Assembly (NCBI GenBank): GCA_910589145.1
Contig: CAJUSD010000018.1
Location: 1-60,307 of the forward strand
Length of the DNA: 60,307 bases
Direction: 5' to 3'
Source: an uncultured Oscillospiraceae bacterium
GTDB lineage: Bacteria > Bacillota > Clostridia > Oscillospirales > Ruminococcaceae
A program made the position numbers and the translations under genes. The notes below the pieces were generated by a model. The model searched no databases. It had not been told where the DNA came from and was given only the letters and a program-made list of their open reading frames with translations. The first letter of the stretch is position 1; each line of letters begins with the position of its first letter. Positions 51,390 to 60,074 of the stretch are shown here, piece after piece.

Positions 51390-52244
51390 TTACGGTGCTG
51401 TGGAATGTCCAGAAACGGACATTGCCCGGTAAATATCGTTTTTTTTCTGTTTAGACAGTTTTGCCGCCTGTTTTGCTGCCTCTGACGGGGGAATCCCCTC
51501 GTCCCGCAGGTTCTGGGCAAGCTGGACAGCCTGTTCAAAGGTCATAGCTTCCTCTCCTGTGTCTAGAGAAGCGCCTTCTACTACCAGTACAAATTCCCCC
51601 TTGGGTTTATTTTCCTCTTTATTATAAAACAGAATAGATTCTTCAATCGTCGTACGGCGGATTTCTTCATAAACCTTTGTAAGCTCCCGGCAGAGGGAAA
51701 TCCGGCGGTTTCCCAAGCCTTCCAGCAGGTCCTTCAGGGTATCCCTCAGCTTGTGGGGGGCTTCATAAAAAATTAAAGTACGGTCGTCTTTCCGTATTTG
51801 TTCCAACCGCTCCATACGCCGTTTCCGGTTCATGGATAAAAACCCTTCAAATGCAAACCGCGCTGTAGGCAGCCCAGACACTGCCAGCGCTGTTATCAGC
51901 GCGCTGGGGCCTGGTACGGCAGCTACAGGAATCCCCTGTTCAGCGCACAGGCGAACCAAATCCTCCCCTGGGTCGGAAATACAGGGCATCCCTGCATCAG
52001 TGACAATGGCACAGTTTTCCCCTGCCTGAATGCGTTGTATGATTTGCTCTCCCTTTTCCCTCAGGTTGTGCTCATAATAGCTGACCTGGGGTTTTTTAAT
52101 TCCAAAATGGTTTAATATTTTTAACGTAACACGGGTATCCTCTGCTGCAATAAAATCCACTGCCTGCAATGTTTCCACTGCCCGCGGCGACAAGTCCGAC
52201 AGATTCCCAATAGGCGTTCCCACTACATACAATGTCCCTGGCAT
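51390..52244 (-). CDS. rsmI: 16S rRNA (cytidine-1402 2'-O) methyltransferase RsmI
   Basis: RsmI methylates the ribose of C1402 in 16S rRNA. The 284-residue protein has the tetrapyrrole-methylase-like fold with LYVVGTPIGNLSDLS at the start, AAEDTRVTLKIL, VTDAGMPCISDPGE and the GPSALITALAVSGLP block that binds SAM. Length and motifs are complete. In Firmicutes rsmI often follows the TrmN6-like methyltransferase gene, as it does here, 29 bp after it. Confidence 0.96.
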   Translation of the reverse strand: MPGTLYVVGTPIGNLSDLSPRAVETLQAVDFIAAEDTRVTLKILNHFGIKKPQVSYYEHNLREKGEQIIQRIQAGENCAIVTDAGMPCISDPGEDLVRLCAEQGIPVAAVPGPSALITALAVSGLPTARFAFEGFLSMNRKRRMERLEQIRKDDRTLIFYEAPHKLRDTLKDLLEGLGNRRISLCRELTKVYEEIRRTTIEESILFYNKEENKPKGEFVLVVEGASLDTGEEAMTFEQAVQLAQNLRDEGIPPSEAAKQAAKLSKQKKNDIYRAMSVSGHSTAP

Positions 52245-52273
52245 CTTTCCGCCTTCTTCCTTATTTCTATATT

Positions 52274-53023
52274 CTATAGGTACTTTCCCTGGGTATAGAT
52301 TTGCTCTATTTCCTGGGTTGGGTTTCCCTCATCATCCTCCATCAATAAGGGGGCCTCTATCTGCAAAAAGGATCTCCCGCCAAGCCTGCCTTCTATCAGA
52401 AACAACCATGGCGCTGAACCAGCGTTCTTTTGCACAAACCGCAGCCGCTTTGGTTCTAACCGGTTTTGGCGCATGGCTCCCAGTACATCCGCCAAACGTT
52501 CCGGCCTTTGGCATAGGCACAGTCTCCCGCCTTCTTTCAGAAGCCTTCTTGATATTTCAGCAATATCACTTATGGTGCATTGGGTTTCATGCCGCGCTGT
52601 CTGAGCTGGCGCCCGTTCGCTGAGAATTCCCGCTCCCTGCTTTTTATAGGGTGGGTTGCAGGTAATTAAATGGCAGGCCTGAAAAGGAATTTTCCCTTGT
52701 AAATCTTTTAAATCTGATTCAATTGGCCGTATCTTAGGATTGGGATATTGAGCTAGTGTTGCTTTTAACTGAGCGACTGCCTGGGGCTGAATATCAACGC
52801 ACCAGGTTTTTAATGGGTGTTCGGTTGGATGGCGGTACCATAGTAACGGGATAATACCACAGCCTGTCCCCAAATCGCAGGCAACGCTCTTTTGAAAGGA
52901 AAAGCCGCAGCACCGCCGCGCGAAGTCTGACAAAAGCACTGCGTCTGTCCCAAATTTATGCTGTTGTGATACGCAGATTGACAGAGAGGGGGATAAAACT
53001 TCCCAATTCCATTCTTTTTCCAT
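52274..53023 (-). CDS. tRNA1(Val) A37 N6-methyltransferase-like protein (TrmN6/YabB)
   Basis: From ATG 53023 the 249-residue protein has a class I methyltransferase domain with the SAM loop DLGTGCGIIPLL and the adenine-N6 motif NPPY (in ITCNPPYKKQ). The FGTDAVLLSDFA block is typical of TrmN6/YabB proteins, which methylate A37 in tRNA-Val in E. coli. Target in this organism is inferred. An in-frame start six codons earlier lacks good SD spacing; GGGGCAG precedes 53023. First gene of the operon with rsmI and the AI-2E gene. Confidence 0.9.
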   Translation of the reverse strand: MEKEWNWEVLSPSLSICVSQQHKFGTDAVLLSDFARRCCGFSFQKSVACDLGTGCGIIPLLWYRHPTEHPLKTWCVDIQPQAVAQLKATLAQYPNPKIRPIESDLKDLQGKIPFQACHLITCNPPYKKQGAGILSERAPAQTARHETQCTISDIAEISRRLLKEGGRLCLCQRPERLADVLGAMRQNRLEPKRLRFVQKNAGSAPWLFLIEGRLGGRSFLQIEAPLLMEDDEGNPTQEIEQIYTQGKYL

Positions 53024-53189
53024 ATTTCTGCCCCTGTCCAAAATTCTTTCTTACCAGTATAACAGAAATTCAGAGAGGTTTCAATTATATAGTTTGTATC
53101 AATATTATAAACATCTTTCTCTTGACGAACTATACAGCAGTTCCGATCTGTGCTAAAATAATAAAAACACCAAGGAGGGGGTGGAGCCA

Positions 53190-54317
53190 ATGCCAAGGGC
53201 AATCCACTTATTGATTAAACCTGCATCCGGCCTATGCAACCTGCGCTGCCGATACTGTTTTTATTGCGATATTACCCAGAAACGGGAACAAGCTTCCTAT
53301 GGAATTATGTCTTTGGAAACGCTGGAAACCGTAATACAAAAAGCTCTGGAATCTGCCCGTGTGGAATGTACCATTGCCTACCAGGGCGGAGAACCTACGC
53401 TTGCGGGACTGGATTTTTTCCGGGAATCCATTCAATTCCAGGAAAAACACAACCGACGGAAGATTACCATCCACAATGCCATTCAGACCAATGGTATGGC
53501 CATTGATGAAGCCTGGGCGGAATTTTTCGCAGAAAACCATTTTCTTGTAGGTTTGTCTGTTGATGGGACTAAGGAGACACATGACGCCTGCCGGGTTGAC
53601 AGCAAGGGAAACGGAACCTATAACCAGGTCATAAAGGCTGCCCAGCTATTCGACCGCTGCCAGGTTGAATATAACATCCTCACTGTAGTAAACCGGATAA
53701 CTGCCCGGAAAATTGAATCTATTTACCAACAGTATAAAAAACATGGGTTTCGTTATTTACAGTTTATCCCCTGCCTAGACCCCTTGGGGGAGGAAACCGG
53801 CGGGAAAGATTATTCCCTCACGCCGGAACTGTTCGAGGAATTTTTAAACCGGCTGTTCCGTTTATGGTATCGTGATATGGCCTCTGGAAATCCTGTTTCT
53901 ATCCGCACCTTTGACAATTACCTGAATATGCTTCTGGGGAACCCGCCGGAGTGCTGCGGCATGGGGGGAGTCTGCGGAGTGCAGAACGTCGTCGAGGCTG
54001 ACGGCTCTGTCTATCCCTGCGACTTCTATGTGTTAGATGAATACCGCCTTGGGAACCTGCGGACAGACGGCTTTGAGCAGATCGACAAACGGCGGGAAGA
54101 AATCCGGTTTATTGAAAGCTCCAAGGAATTTCCTGCAAAGTGCCGGGAATGCCGGTATTTCCCCCTCTGCCGGGGTGGTTGCCGCCGGATGCGTTCCCCC
54201 ATGGAGGGCTTTGAGGTTCCCATGAATTATTTCTGTTCCGCTTATCAATCGTTTTTTGACAAAAACTTAAAGGACTTGGAGAAACTTGCCGCATGGATTC
54301 AGGCAGGACAGTATTAA
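53190..54317 (+). CDS. Anaerobic sulfatase-maturating radical SAM enzyme
   Basis: The 375-residue enzyme converts the active-site Cys or Ser of sulfatases to formylglycine. It has the SAM cluster motif CNLRCRYCFYC (Cys16, Cys20, Cys23), AYQGGEPTLAG, LSVDGTKETHD, and a C-terminal SPASM domain with CGMGGVCG, YPCDFYVL, CRECRYFPLCRGGC and a final Cys (YFCSAY) for two auxiliary clusters. I take ATG 53190 as start; a GTG at 53181 is too close to AAGGAGGGG. It lies 1.2 kb before a Cys-type sulfatase with the needed CxPxR motif, which is almost certainly its substrate. Confidence 0.93.
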   Translation: MPRAIHLLIKPASGLCNLRCRYCFYCDITQKREQASYGIMSLETLETVIQKALESARVECTIAYQGGEPTLAGLDFFRESIQFQEKHNRRKITIHNAIQTNGMAIDEAWAEFFAENHFLVGLSVDGTKETHDACRVDSKGNGTYNQVIKAAQLFDRCQVEYNILTVVNRITARKIESIYQQYKKHGFRYLQFIPCLDPLGEETGGKDYSLTPELFEEFLNRLFRLWYRDMASGNPVSIRTFDNYLNMLLGNPPECCGMGGVCGVQNVVEADGSVYPCDFYVLDEYRLGNLRTDGFEQIDKRREEIRFIESSKEFPAKCRECRYFPLCRGGCRRMRSPMEGFEVPMNYFCSAYQSFFDKNLKDLEKLAAWIQAGQY

Positions 54318-54497
54318 ATAACGCCAGCCCTTATGAAAGAGCTGGCATTATAAGTAATTTCTATTCTATGTTTTTATGTGAAATCCAAGTTACTTATCAC
54401 GGAAATCAATTTTCAGAAACATTGCAAAAAATAAGAAAACCTTCGGCGCGAGCACAAAGCAACAGTAAGCACAAACCAAACCCGTATCAAAAGCTTT

Positions 54498-54624
54498 GGC
54501 CGCTTTCTCGAAAGTGGCAGGTCCAGGGCGGCGCCCTGGTCGCGTCCGCAGACGCGAAACTCCTTTTGCAAAGAGCTTTTTTCTTTTCTTCTTTCTTTTT
54601 GCTTGCGATAGAAAAAGAAAGAAG
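54498..54624 (+). repeat. Multi-hairpin dispersed repeat
   Basis: Four consecutive hairpins: GCCGCTTTC/GAAAGTGGC (54499-54518), CCAGGGC/GCCCTGG (54523-54539), CGCGTC/GACGCG (54541-54556) and a 13-bp CTTCTTTCTTTTT/AAAAAGAAAGAAG stem (54588-54624). I recognise the pattern from intergenic repeats of Ruminococcaceae genomes; number of copies in this genome cannot be told. The rest of 54318-54701 has no gene. Confidence 0.7.
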
Positions 54625-54633
54625 AACCTTCCC

Positions 54634-54662
54634 TGACAAACACCCCGGTGGGATGTTTGTCA
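54634..54662. terminator. Hairpin between the dispersed repeat and the small membrane protein gene
   Basis: TGACAAACA and TGTTTGTCA form a perfect 9-bp stem, extended inside by CCC/GGG. No T-run follows on either strand, so it may be part of the repeat rather than a terminator. Confidence 0.4.
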
Positions 54663-54701
54663 ATATAAACCTCAAAATCTCCACAAAATTAATTCCCTTG
54701 G

Positions 54702-55046
54702 TTACTTATGCTTATTTCTTGCAATCCGTAAAATGAGATCATATATATCTTCTGTCAATATAGGCAGCAAAAGATAAATATCCATCATACCATATAACCA
54801 AATAACCAGAACAACAGAAACAACTATAAATGATGCGTTAAATAATAAGTCCTGAATGGTACAAGAAGGTTCAGCCAAATGTGTACGTATTAAAATAATT
54901 AACGTACATATCACAGGGATTAGAATATAACTTCCAAATATCAAAGCTGAATTGAAAGCCCTACTTCCATATTGAATCAAAACCTGTCTTCCCAATACAA
55001 GACCAATATATATCCCATATAGAACAAAACTCTGTATTTTTTTCAT
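54702..55046 (-). CDS. Small membrane protein of unknown function
   Basis: The 114-residue product is mostly hydrophobic, with three to four helices (about residues 7-25, 32-52, 68-88) and a short basic tail. No family recognised. AAGGAAGGAT precedes the ATG. The gene is AT-rich compared with the flanking sulfatase genes and lies on the opposite strand between the maturase and the sulfatase, so it and the repeat beside it look inserted between the two partners. Confidence 0.65.
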   Translation of the reverse strand: MKKIQSFVLYGIYIGLVLGRQVLIQYGSRAFNSALIFGSYILIPVICTLIILIRTHLAEPSCTIQDLLFNASFIVVSVVLVIWLYGMMDIYLLLPILTEDIYDLILRIARNKHK

Positions 55047-55248
55047 AATTAGCCATCCTTCCTTTTATTGTAAAACATCCCATAAACAAATTATAACTAT
55101 AATACTTAATAAACGCAACAGCAGCTATACCATGTTTCGTATCTTTGAGGGGCAAGTTGGGCGGTAAGCCAAGGCGGTTTTAAGGGAACGCTGCTGATTC
55201 AGCAAATTTCAAAATTTTTATTTGTATATCCTGCGGCAATCTGGTAGA

Positions 55249-55449
55249 ATGATAGACGGGATGGATATGCTGCCGGAAGCAGATCAAACCTTTGCATATA
55301 AATTTATCAAAAAGCTGGCGCAGACATGGAACCCCGATTATACATAGGTGACGCCCCAGGAGGCGCAGGAGATTGCAGAAACAGAGTCCAGCGGCTTCAT
55401 CGAGAATGGCGATATTGATTGGGATAACCTGTCCCGCTATATTGAATAG
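55249..55449 (+). pseudogene. Small conserved acidic protein interrupted by an in-frame TAG
   Basis: A frame from ATG 55249 reads MIDGMDMLPEADQTFAYKF, goes on to WNPDYT, meets TAG at 55345-55347 and continues without shift to a WDNLSRYIE end. Related short proteins in Clostridia read WDPDFTKVTP here, so an AAG-to-TAG change explains the break. The intact protein would have 66 residues; such proteins often occur beside toxin-like genes, but no partner is present. Suppression of the amber codon is unlikely but not excluded. Confidence 0.65.
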
Positions 55450-55500
55450 TATTGCATTAAAAAAATTTTAACATAAAAACGACATAAAAGGAGAAATACA

Positions 55501-56847
55501 ATGTCCAAACCAAACATCATCTTTTACTTTTCCGACCAGCAGCGCTGGGACACCCTGGGCTGCTATGGCCAGCGGCTTCCCGTCTCCCCAAACCTTGACC
55601 GCCTTGCCGCGGAGGGAACCCGCTTTGAGTACGCTTTCACCTGCCAGCCGGTCTGCGGCCCTGCCCGTGCCTGCCTGCAAAGCGGGATGTATGCTACACA
55701 GGTAAACTGCCACGCCAACCACCATATCCTGCCGGAAGACATGGAAGATGCCCTGGCCCGCCGCTTCAATGCATCCGGCTACAAAACCGCCTATGTGGGA
55801 AAATGGCATTTAGCCTCCTGCAAGGGCAGCTCCTACCGTACTGAAGCAGTCCCGCCGGAACGCCGGGGCGGATATCAGGACTGGATGGTCGCCGACGCTT
55901 TGGAGTGGACTTCCCATGGCTACAACGGCTACTTATTCGACGGGGACATGAAACGCCACGATTTCACCGGCTTCCGGGTAGACGCAATCAACAATTATGC
56001 CATAGACTTTATCCATCGCCACATGGAGCAGCAAAAGGAACAGGGAACGGACCAGCCTTTCTTCCTCTTTGTCTCCCAGCTTGACCCCCACCACCAAAAC
56101 GACCGGAACCACTATGAAGGCCCCGACGGGAGCAAGAAAAAATTTGCCGACTACGACGTTCCCGGCGATCTGGTGGGGACCCAGGGCGACTGGCGGGAAA
56201 ATTACCCGGATTACCTTGGCTCCTGCAACAGCCTTGATACCAATGTAGGCCGCCTGATGGACACCCTGGAATCCTATGGCATCAAGGACAACACCATTAT
56301 TTTCTATACCTGCGACCATGGGAGCCATTTCCGCACCCGCAACGCAGAATATAAACGCTCCTGCCATGATGCAAGCATTCGCATCCCCTTAATTGCATGG
56401 GGCGGGCCTTTCCAGGGAGGAAATGTGGTCAAGGATTTAGTGAGCCTCATTGATGTGCCTCCGACCCTCCTTGACTGTGCAGGGATTGAAATTCCCGCTC
56501 AATACCAAGGGAATTCTATGGTGCGCCTTGCCAAAGGCGGCAACGAAAACTGGCCGAAATCTATCTTTGCCCAGATCAGCGAAGCAGAGACAGGGCGGAC
56601 TGTCCGCACCTCTGACTGGAAATACTGCGTCAAAGCTCCGGAATTCAAGCCCGATGAGCCGTACAGCGATATCTACGAAGAGGAATACCTTTACGACCTT
56701 CACGCTGACCCCCACGAGCGGCACAACCTTGTTTCCGACCCGGCATATGCCAAAGTGAGGACGGAGATGGCAGAACTTCTTCTGGGGTATATGAAAAAGG
56801 CACAGGAACCGGAAGCAAAGATTATCCCCTGTACTCAAATGGAATAA
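55501..56847 (+). CDS. Cys-type sulfatase
   Basis: A 448-residue type I sulfatase. The formylglycine motif is C52-G-P-A-R56 (CxPxR), so Cys52 must be converted by the anaerobic maturase encoded at 53190. The metal-binding residues appear in IIFYFSDQQRWDTLG (Asp, Gln), VGKWHL with the catalytic Lys and His, and CDHGSHFRTRN near residue 277. No signal peptide is seen, so it should act in the cytoplasm on imported sulfated sugars or aryl sulfates. The substrate is unknown. GGAGAAATA precedes the ATG. A terminator follows. Confidence 0.94.
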   Translation: MSKPNIIFYFSDQQRWDTLGCYGQRLPVSPNLDRLAAEGTRFEYAFTCQPVCGPARACLQSGMYATQVNCHANHHILPEDMEDALARRFNASGYKTAYVGKWHLASCKGSSYRTEAVPPERRGGYQDWMVADALEWTSHGYNGYLFDGDMKRHDFTGFRVDAINNYAIDFIHRHMEQQKEQGTDQPFFLFVSQLDPHHQNDRNHYEGPDGSKKKFADYDVPGDLVGTQGDWRENYPDYLGSCNSLDTNVGRLMDTLESYGIKDNTIIFYTCDHGSHFRTRNAEYKRSCHDASIRIPLIAWGGPFQGGNVVKDLVSLIDVPPTLLDCAGIEIPAQYQGNSMVRLAKGGNENWPKSIFAQISEAETGRTVRTSDWKYCVKAPEFKPDEPYSDIYEEEYLYDLHADPHERHNLVSDPAYAKVRTEMAELLLGYMKKAQEPEAKIIPCTQME

Positions 56848-56910
56848 AATGTAAGCTTCAAGATGAAAAGGAACTGTGATTCGACTCTTGATGCTGTATA
56901 AACGGTTAGG

Positions 56911-56950
56911 GCTGAGTTCGTTCTATATTCGAATGAACTCAGCTTTCTGC
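56911..56950 (+). terminator. Terminator after the sulfatase gene
   Basis: A 13-bp stem with one mismatch (GCTGAGTTCGTTC / GAATGAACTCAGC) around a 7-nt loop, followed by TTTCTGC. Confidence 0.7.
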
Positions 56951-56987
56951 GTTATGCTAGTTAGGATTTATCAGACCGCCGTTGGAA

Positions 56988-57195
56988 TTAACCGGCGGTT
57001 CCCACCAGGAATTCGTTCAAAGCCTCCTGATACAGGGAAATATACTCCTCGCCTCCCTGCAGCTTTCAAAGGCCACTTGGTCGGTCAGCTGGCAATCTAC
57101 CCATGCAGCGCTTTCTGGCAGGTGCTGGTTGGCAACGGTAAAGTAGACTCGCTCGCCGGCTGCTGCAAGATTGGGGGAATGTTTGGGAGAACGCC
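56988..57195 (-). pseudogene. Decayed coding remnant (C-terminal fragment)
   Basis: On the minus strand two overlapping frames look protein-like: one with VYFTVANQHLPESAAWVDC, then, after a one-base shift near 57066, GGEEYISLYQEALNEFLVG ending at TAA 56988-56990. Together they resemble the end of a degraded gene of unknown family. Weak evidence; the region may also be non-coding. The rest of 56848-57307 shows only the sulfatase terminator. Confidence 0.35.
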
Positions 57196-57307
57196 CAGGG
57201 GCTGAAGGAAAATAAAAAACTTCCCTATGAAACAAAACGCTGCCAAAATTCCACTTATTAAATATAAAGCCAAAAAGGACATTATGAAAAAGAGGAGGGC
57301 AAACTTT

Positions 57308-58360
57308 ATGAAACGAAATTACCACCGGATGATAGGATACATTTTGGCAGGAGTAGTTGGAACTGTCAGCCTTGCGGGCTGTGCTGCCATGTCATCTTTT
57401 ACGGGGACAGCCAACTATCTTGGATACAATGGTGCATCCTCATCAGCAGCCTCCCATGCACCTTTGGCAGCTCCGCAAGAAGCTGCTGAGGAAAAAGGTG
57501 TTTTCTATGACATGGACGATGCCGTTACAGGGGAAGCCAATGAATTGGAAAACATTTCCACAAATGCAGCCGCTCAGCCCCGGAAGATTATCCGCAATGC
57601 AGAGCTGCATTTGGAAACCATGGAATATAAATCTGCATTGGAAAAAATCCCCGCTTTGGCTGAACAATCGGGGGGTTATATAGAGAGCTCTTCCAGCGAT
57701 GGGATCAGCCTTTATGAAAAAAGCAACACCCGTCCATCCCGGCGCAGCGCAAGCTTTACGGTGCGGATTCCAGCAGATAATCTGGATTCCTTTATCACAT
57801 CTCTGTCAACGGAATTTAACCTGTTGAACAAATTTGAAAACAGTTCAGATATTTCTGACCGTTACTATGATACCCAAGCCCATTTGTCCAACCTACAAAT
57901 CCAGGAAAAACGTCTGCTGGAGCTGTTGGAACAGGCTGGAAAGCTGGGAGATCTGCTGGAGATTGAAAAGGAGCTTGCAGATGTAAGATACCAAATAGAG
58001 ACTTTGACTGCTACAATAAAACGGATGGACAGCCAAGTTTCCTATTCCACTGTAACAATCTCTTTGGAGGAAGTTGTCGAGTATAAAGAGGTAACTGCCC
58101 CGCCTCGTACTTTTGGGGACAGGTTGGCAGAGACCTTTAAGGATTCTTGGAATAACTTCCTGAATGTATGTGAAAATGTCTTATTTACAATTATTTATGT
58201 TGCACCACTGGTATTGTTAATTGCAGTTATTGTGGTTATCATTATTTTCATTATCCGCGCTGCCACACGCCGCAAGAAGACCGCCAAAGAAAGCAATACC
58301 GAACTGAAGGGATGGAAGGCTGCTGAAAATAAACAGGATACTGAACACAAGGAGGACTAA
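57308..58360 (+). CDS. DUF4349 lipoprotein
   Basis: The 350-residue product begins with a signal peptide and lipobox SLAGC (Cys24), then a linker. The DUF4349 domain follows: RKIIRNAELHLET, a long coiled-coil (YYDTQAHLSNLQIQEKRLLE with the heptad-rich ELADVRYQIE), and the SQVSYSTVTISLEE strand. One membrane helix (about residues 295-325) and a basic tail come last. Such proteins are membrane-anchored with a periplasm-equivalent coiled coil; function unknown. The start is ATG 57308 (GAGGAGGG ahead). The N-terminal Cys plus a C-terminal helix would anchor it twice. Confidence 0.9.
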   Translation: MKRNYHRMIGYILAGVVGTVSLAGCAAMSSFTGTANYLGYNGASSSAASHAPLAAPQEAAEEKGVFYDMDDAVTGEANELENISTNAAAQPRKIIRNAELHLETMEYKSALEKIPALAEQSGGYIESSSSDGISLYEKSNTRPSRRSASFTVRIPADNLDSFITSLSTEFNLLNKFENSSDISDRYYDTQAHLSNLQIQEKRLLELLEQAGKLGDLLEIEKELADVRYQIETLTATIKRMDSQVSYSTVTISLEEVVEYKEVTAPPRTFGDRLAETFKDSWNNFLNVCENVLFTIIYVAPLVLLIAVIVVIIIFIIRAATRRKKTAKESNTELKGWKAAENKQDTEHKED

Positions 58361-58405
58361 GATACATTATTACTCCCTTTGAAATGGGACTGAAAACACA
58401 AATCT

Positions 58406-58456
58406 AAAAAACAATCAGGAGGCGTCCATATGCTGGACGCCTCCTGATTGTTTTTT
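58406..58456. terminator. Convergent terminator after the DUF4349 gene
   Basis: A perfect 22-bp stem including A-run and T-run (CAATCAGGAGGCGTCC core) with a 7-nt loop; the strongest terminator of the window, usable on both strands. Confidence 0.93.
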
Positions 58457-58493
58457 AATATGTCCCAGTTAAACTAAGCCTGTTAAATAAAAC

Positions 58494-59894
58494 CTAATTT
58501 GCAGTTTCCCGCATCTGTGCAATACTTTCCAGCCTTTCCGGGGTAAAAAAGTAGTCGAAACTTCCTTCTTTTACCAATTCTGTAAACTTTTCGTTGGAAA
58601 TACTGAAATAATCCAAACATTTTGGTAGAGTATCGCCATAAGCAGAATCCTGTTTGAAAGCTTGCCTTCTCCATTTATCAAATGCTTCTGTCCCGATATA
58701 ATCCGTAAGCGTCCGGGGAAATGTACGGTAATACAAATTTCCATAAGCTTCTTCATACAAAATATCCTCTTTGGGAACTTTATTAAAGTTCTCATACTTG
58801 TGAACCAGAGCCAATAGTTCCTCTAAAGAATACTCCGGGATTTCATAGAGGCTGATCCGGGTATCTTGGTCATATATTTCCGCTATGGTTTCGTCGGATG
58901 CTTGGATATTTACCAGGTAATCCACAAGATATTTTCCAAAGTAAGGATTTTTTCTATTTGCAATTTCTCTCCATTGATAATAGTATTCCCTATCCAAGTG
59001 AATATAAAGACCATTAATTGAAAAATAATATAGATTTTCATCACGGCTTTTGACAACATCCTCTGGCAAAATCGGTTGATATCTGTTAATTCGGGCATAT
59101 GTAGTAATAAAACCGGGCATTTTTGTATTGTCCAGCCGCATTTGGAAAATATTTTCCTGCCTTTCCGGGGTATAGAAGTAATCAAAACCGCCTTCCCTCA
59201 CCAACTCTGAAAACTTTTCATTGGACACTTCAAAATAATTCAAACAGTTTGGGAGGGTATCCCCATAAAGACAATCTTTCCACTTAGCAGCTTGCTTCCA
59301 TTCATCGAATGCATCTATACCTATATAATGAATCAGCGTATAAGGAAAACTCCTATAATAAATATCCCCATTAAATTCCTCATAGAGAATGTCCTCTGGC
59401 TTCAATCCTGTGAAATTTTGATATTTATGAACTAATTCCAATAGTTGTTCTACAGTATAACCATAACCTATCCCATATGCTTCCCGTATTTGCTCGTCGC
59501 TCGCCTGAATACATATTAAATAATCTATCAGCTGTATACCGCCTTTGCGGTCTGCATATTTACATAGCTCCTCAAAATGATCGCTTAATTGATAAAAGCT
59601 GCCAGGTATAATAGAATAATGTTTAGTGGTTTTCTCCTGCTTATTTTTAATATCATCTGCTACAGGATATTCAGAATAAAGGTAAGCATCCTCATTTATC
59701 AGTTTAATTTCTATCTGTTGTTCTTCTGCTTTCTCCTTGTTGATGTAAACTGCTAAAAGATTACTGGTTATCAGATTTTCATTAAAAAAATTTAAAAGCA
59801 TCTCTTCGTTTTGTTCTGGTTCCTCTGCCAAAACAAAACAGGTATTTAATGATATCACCACCAACGCCAGCAGAATAAAAAAGCGTTTTTTCAC
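58494..59894 (-). CDS. Secreted protein with an internal duplication
   Basis: The 466-residue product has a signal peptide (1-23), then about 75 unique residues, and two homologous halves. The first (about residues 98-260) and the second (about 305-466) each contain LIDYLICIQASDE or LVDYLVNIQASDE, LLxLVHKYxNF, PEDILYEE or KEDILYEE, YYRSFPYTL or YYRTFPRTL, DTLPNCLNYF or DTLPKCLDYF, and a final TPERQENI or TPERLESI. The family is not recognised. It has no anchor, so it is probably released or wall-associated. Its duplication is old, with about half the positions conserved. Confidence 0.75.
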   Translation of the reverse strand: MKKRFFILLALVVISLNTCFVLAEEPEQNEEMLLNFFNENLITSNLLAVYINKEKAEEQQIEIKLINEDAYLYSEYPVADDIKNKQEKTTKHYSIIPGSFYQLSDHFEELCKYADRKGGIQLIDYLICIQASDEQIREAYGIGYGYTVEQLLELVHKYQNFTGLKPEDILYEEFNGDIYYRSFPYTLIHYIGIDAFDEWKQAAKWKDCLYGDTLPNCLNYFEVSNEKFSELVREGGFDYFYTPERQENIFQMRLDNTKMPGFITTYARINRYQPILPEDVVKSRDENLYYFSINGLYIHLDREYYYQWREIANRKNPYFGKYLVDYLVNIQASDETIAEIYDQDTRISLYEIPEYSLEELLALVHKYENFNKVPKEDILYEEAYGNLYYRTFPRTLTDYIGTEAFDKWRRQAFKQDSAYGDTLPKCLDYFSISNEKFTELVKEGSFDYFFTPERLESIAQMRETAN

Positions 59895-60074
59895 CCTATT
59901 TCCCTCCCTCTGGAAATAATGAACGAAGTATCCCCTTTTTCTTATTTGTTTAGTAATATATAGTAATACAATATAGAATGTTGTCAGTCTGTAATTTAAA
60001 AAGGGGAGTATAACTTTGTTAAAAATTATATTTCCCTAACCCACTTTGCATATTATATTGGACATTATTCTGTA

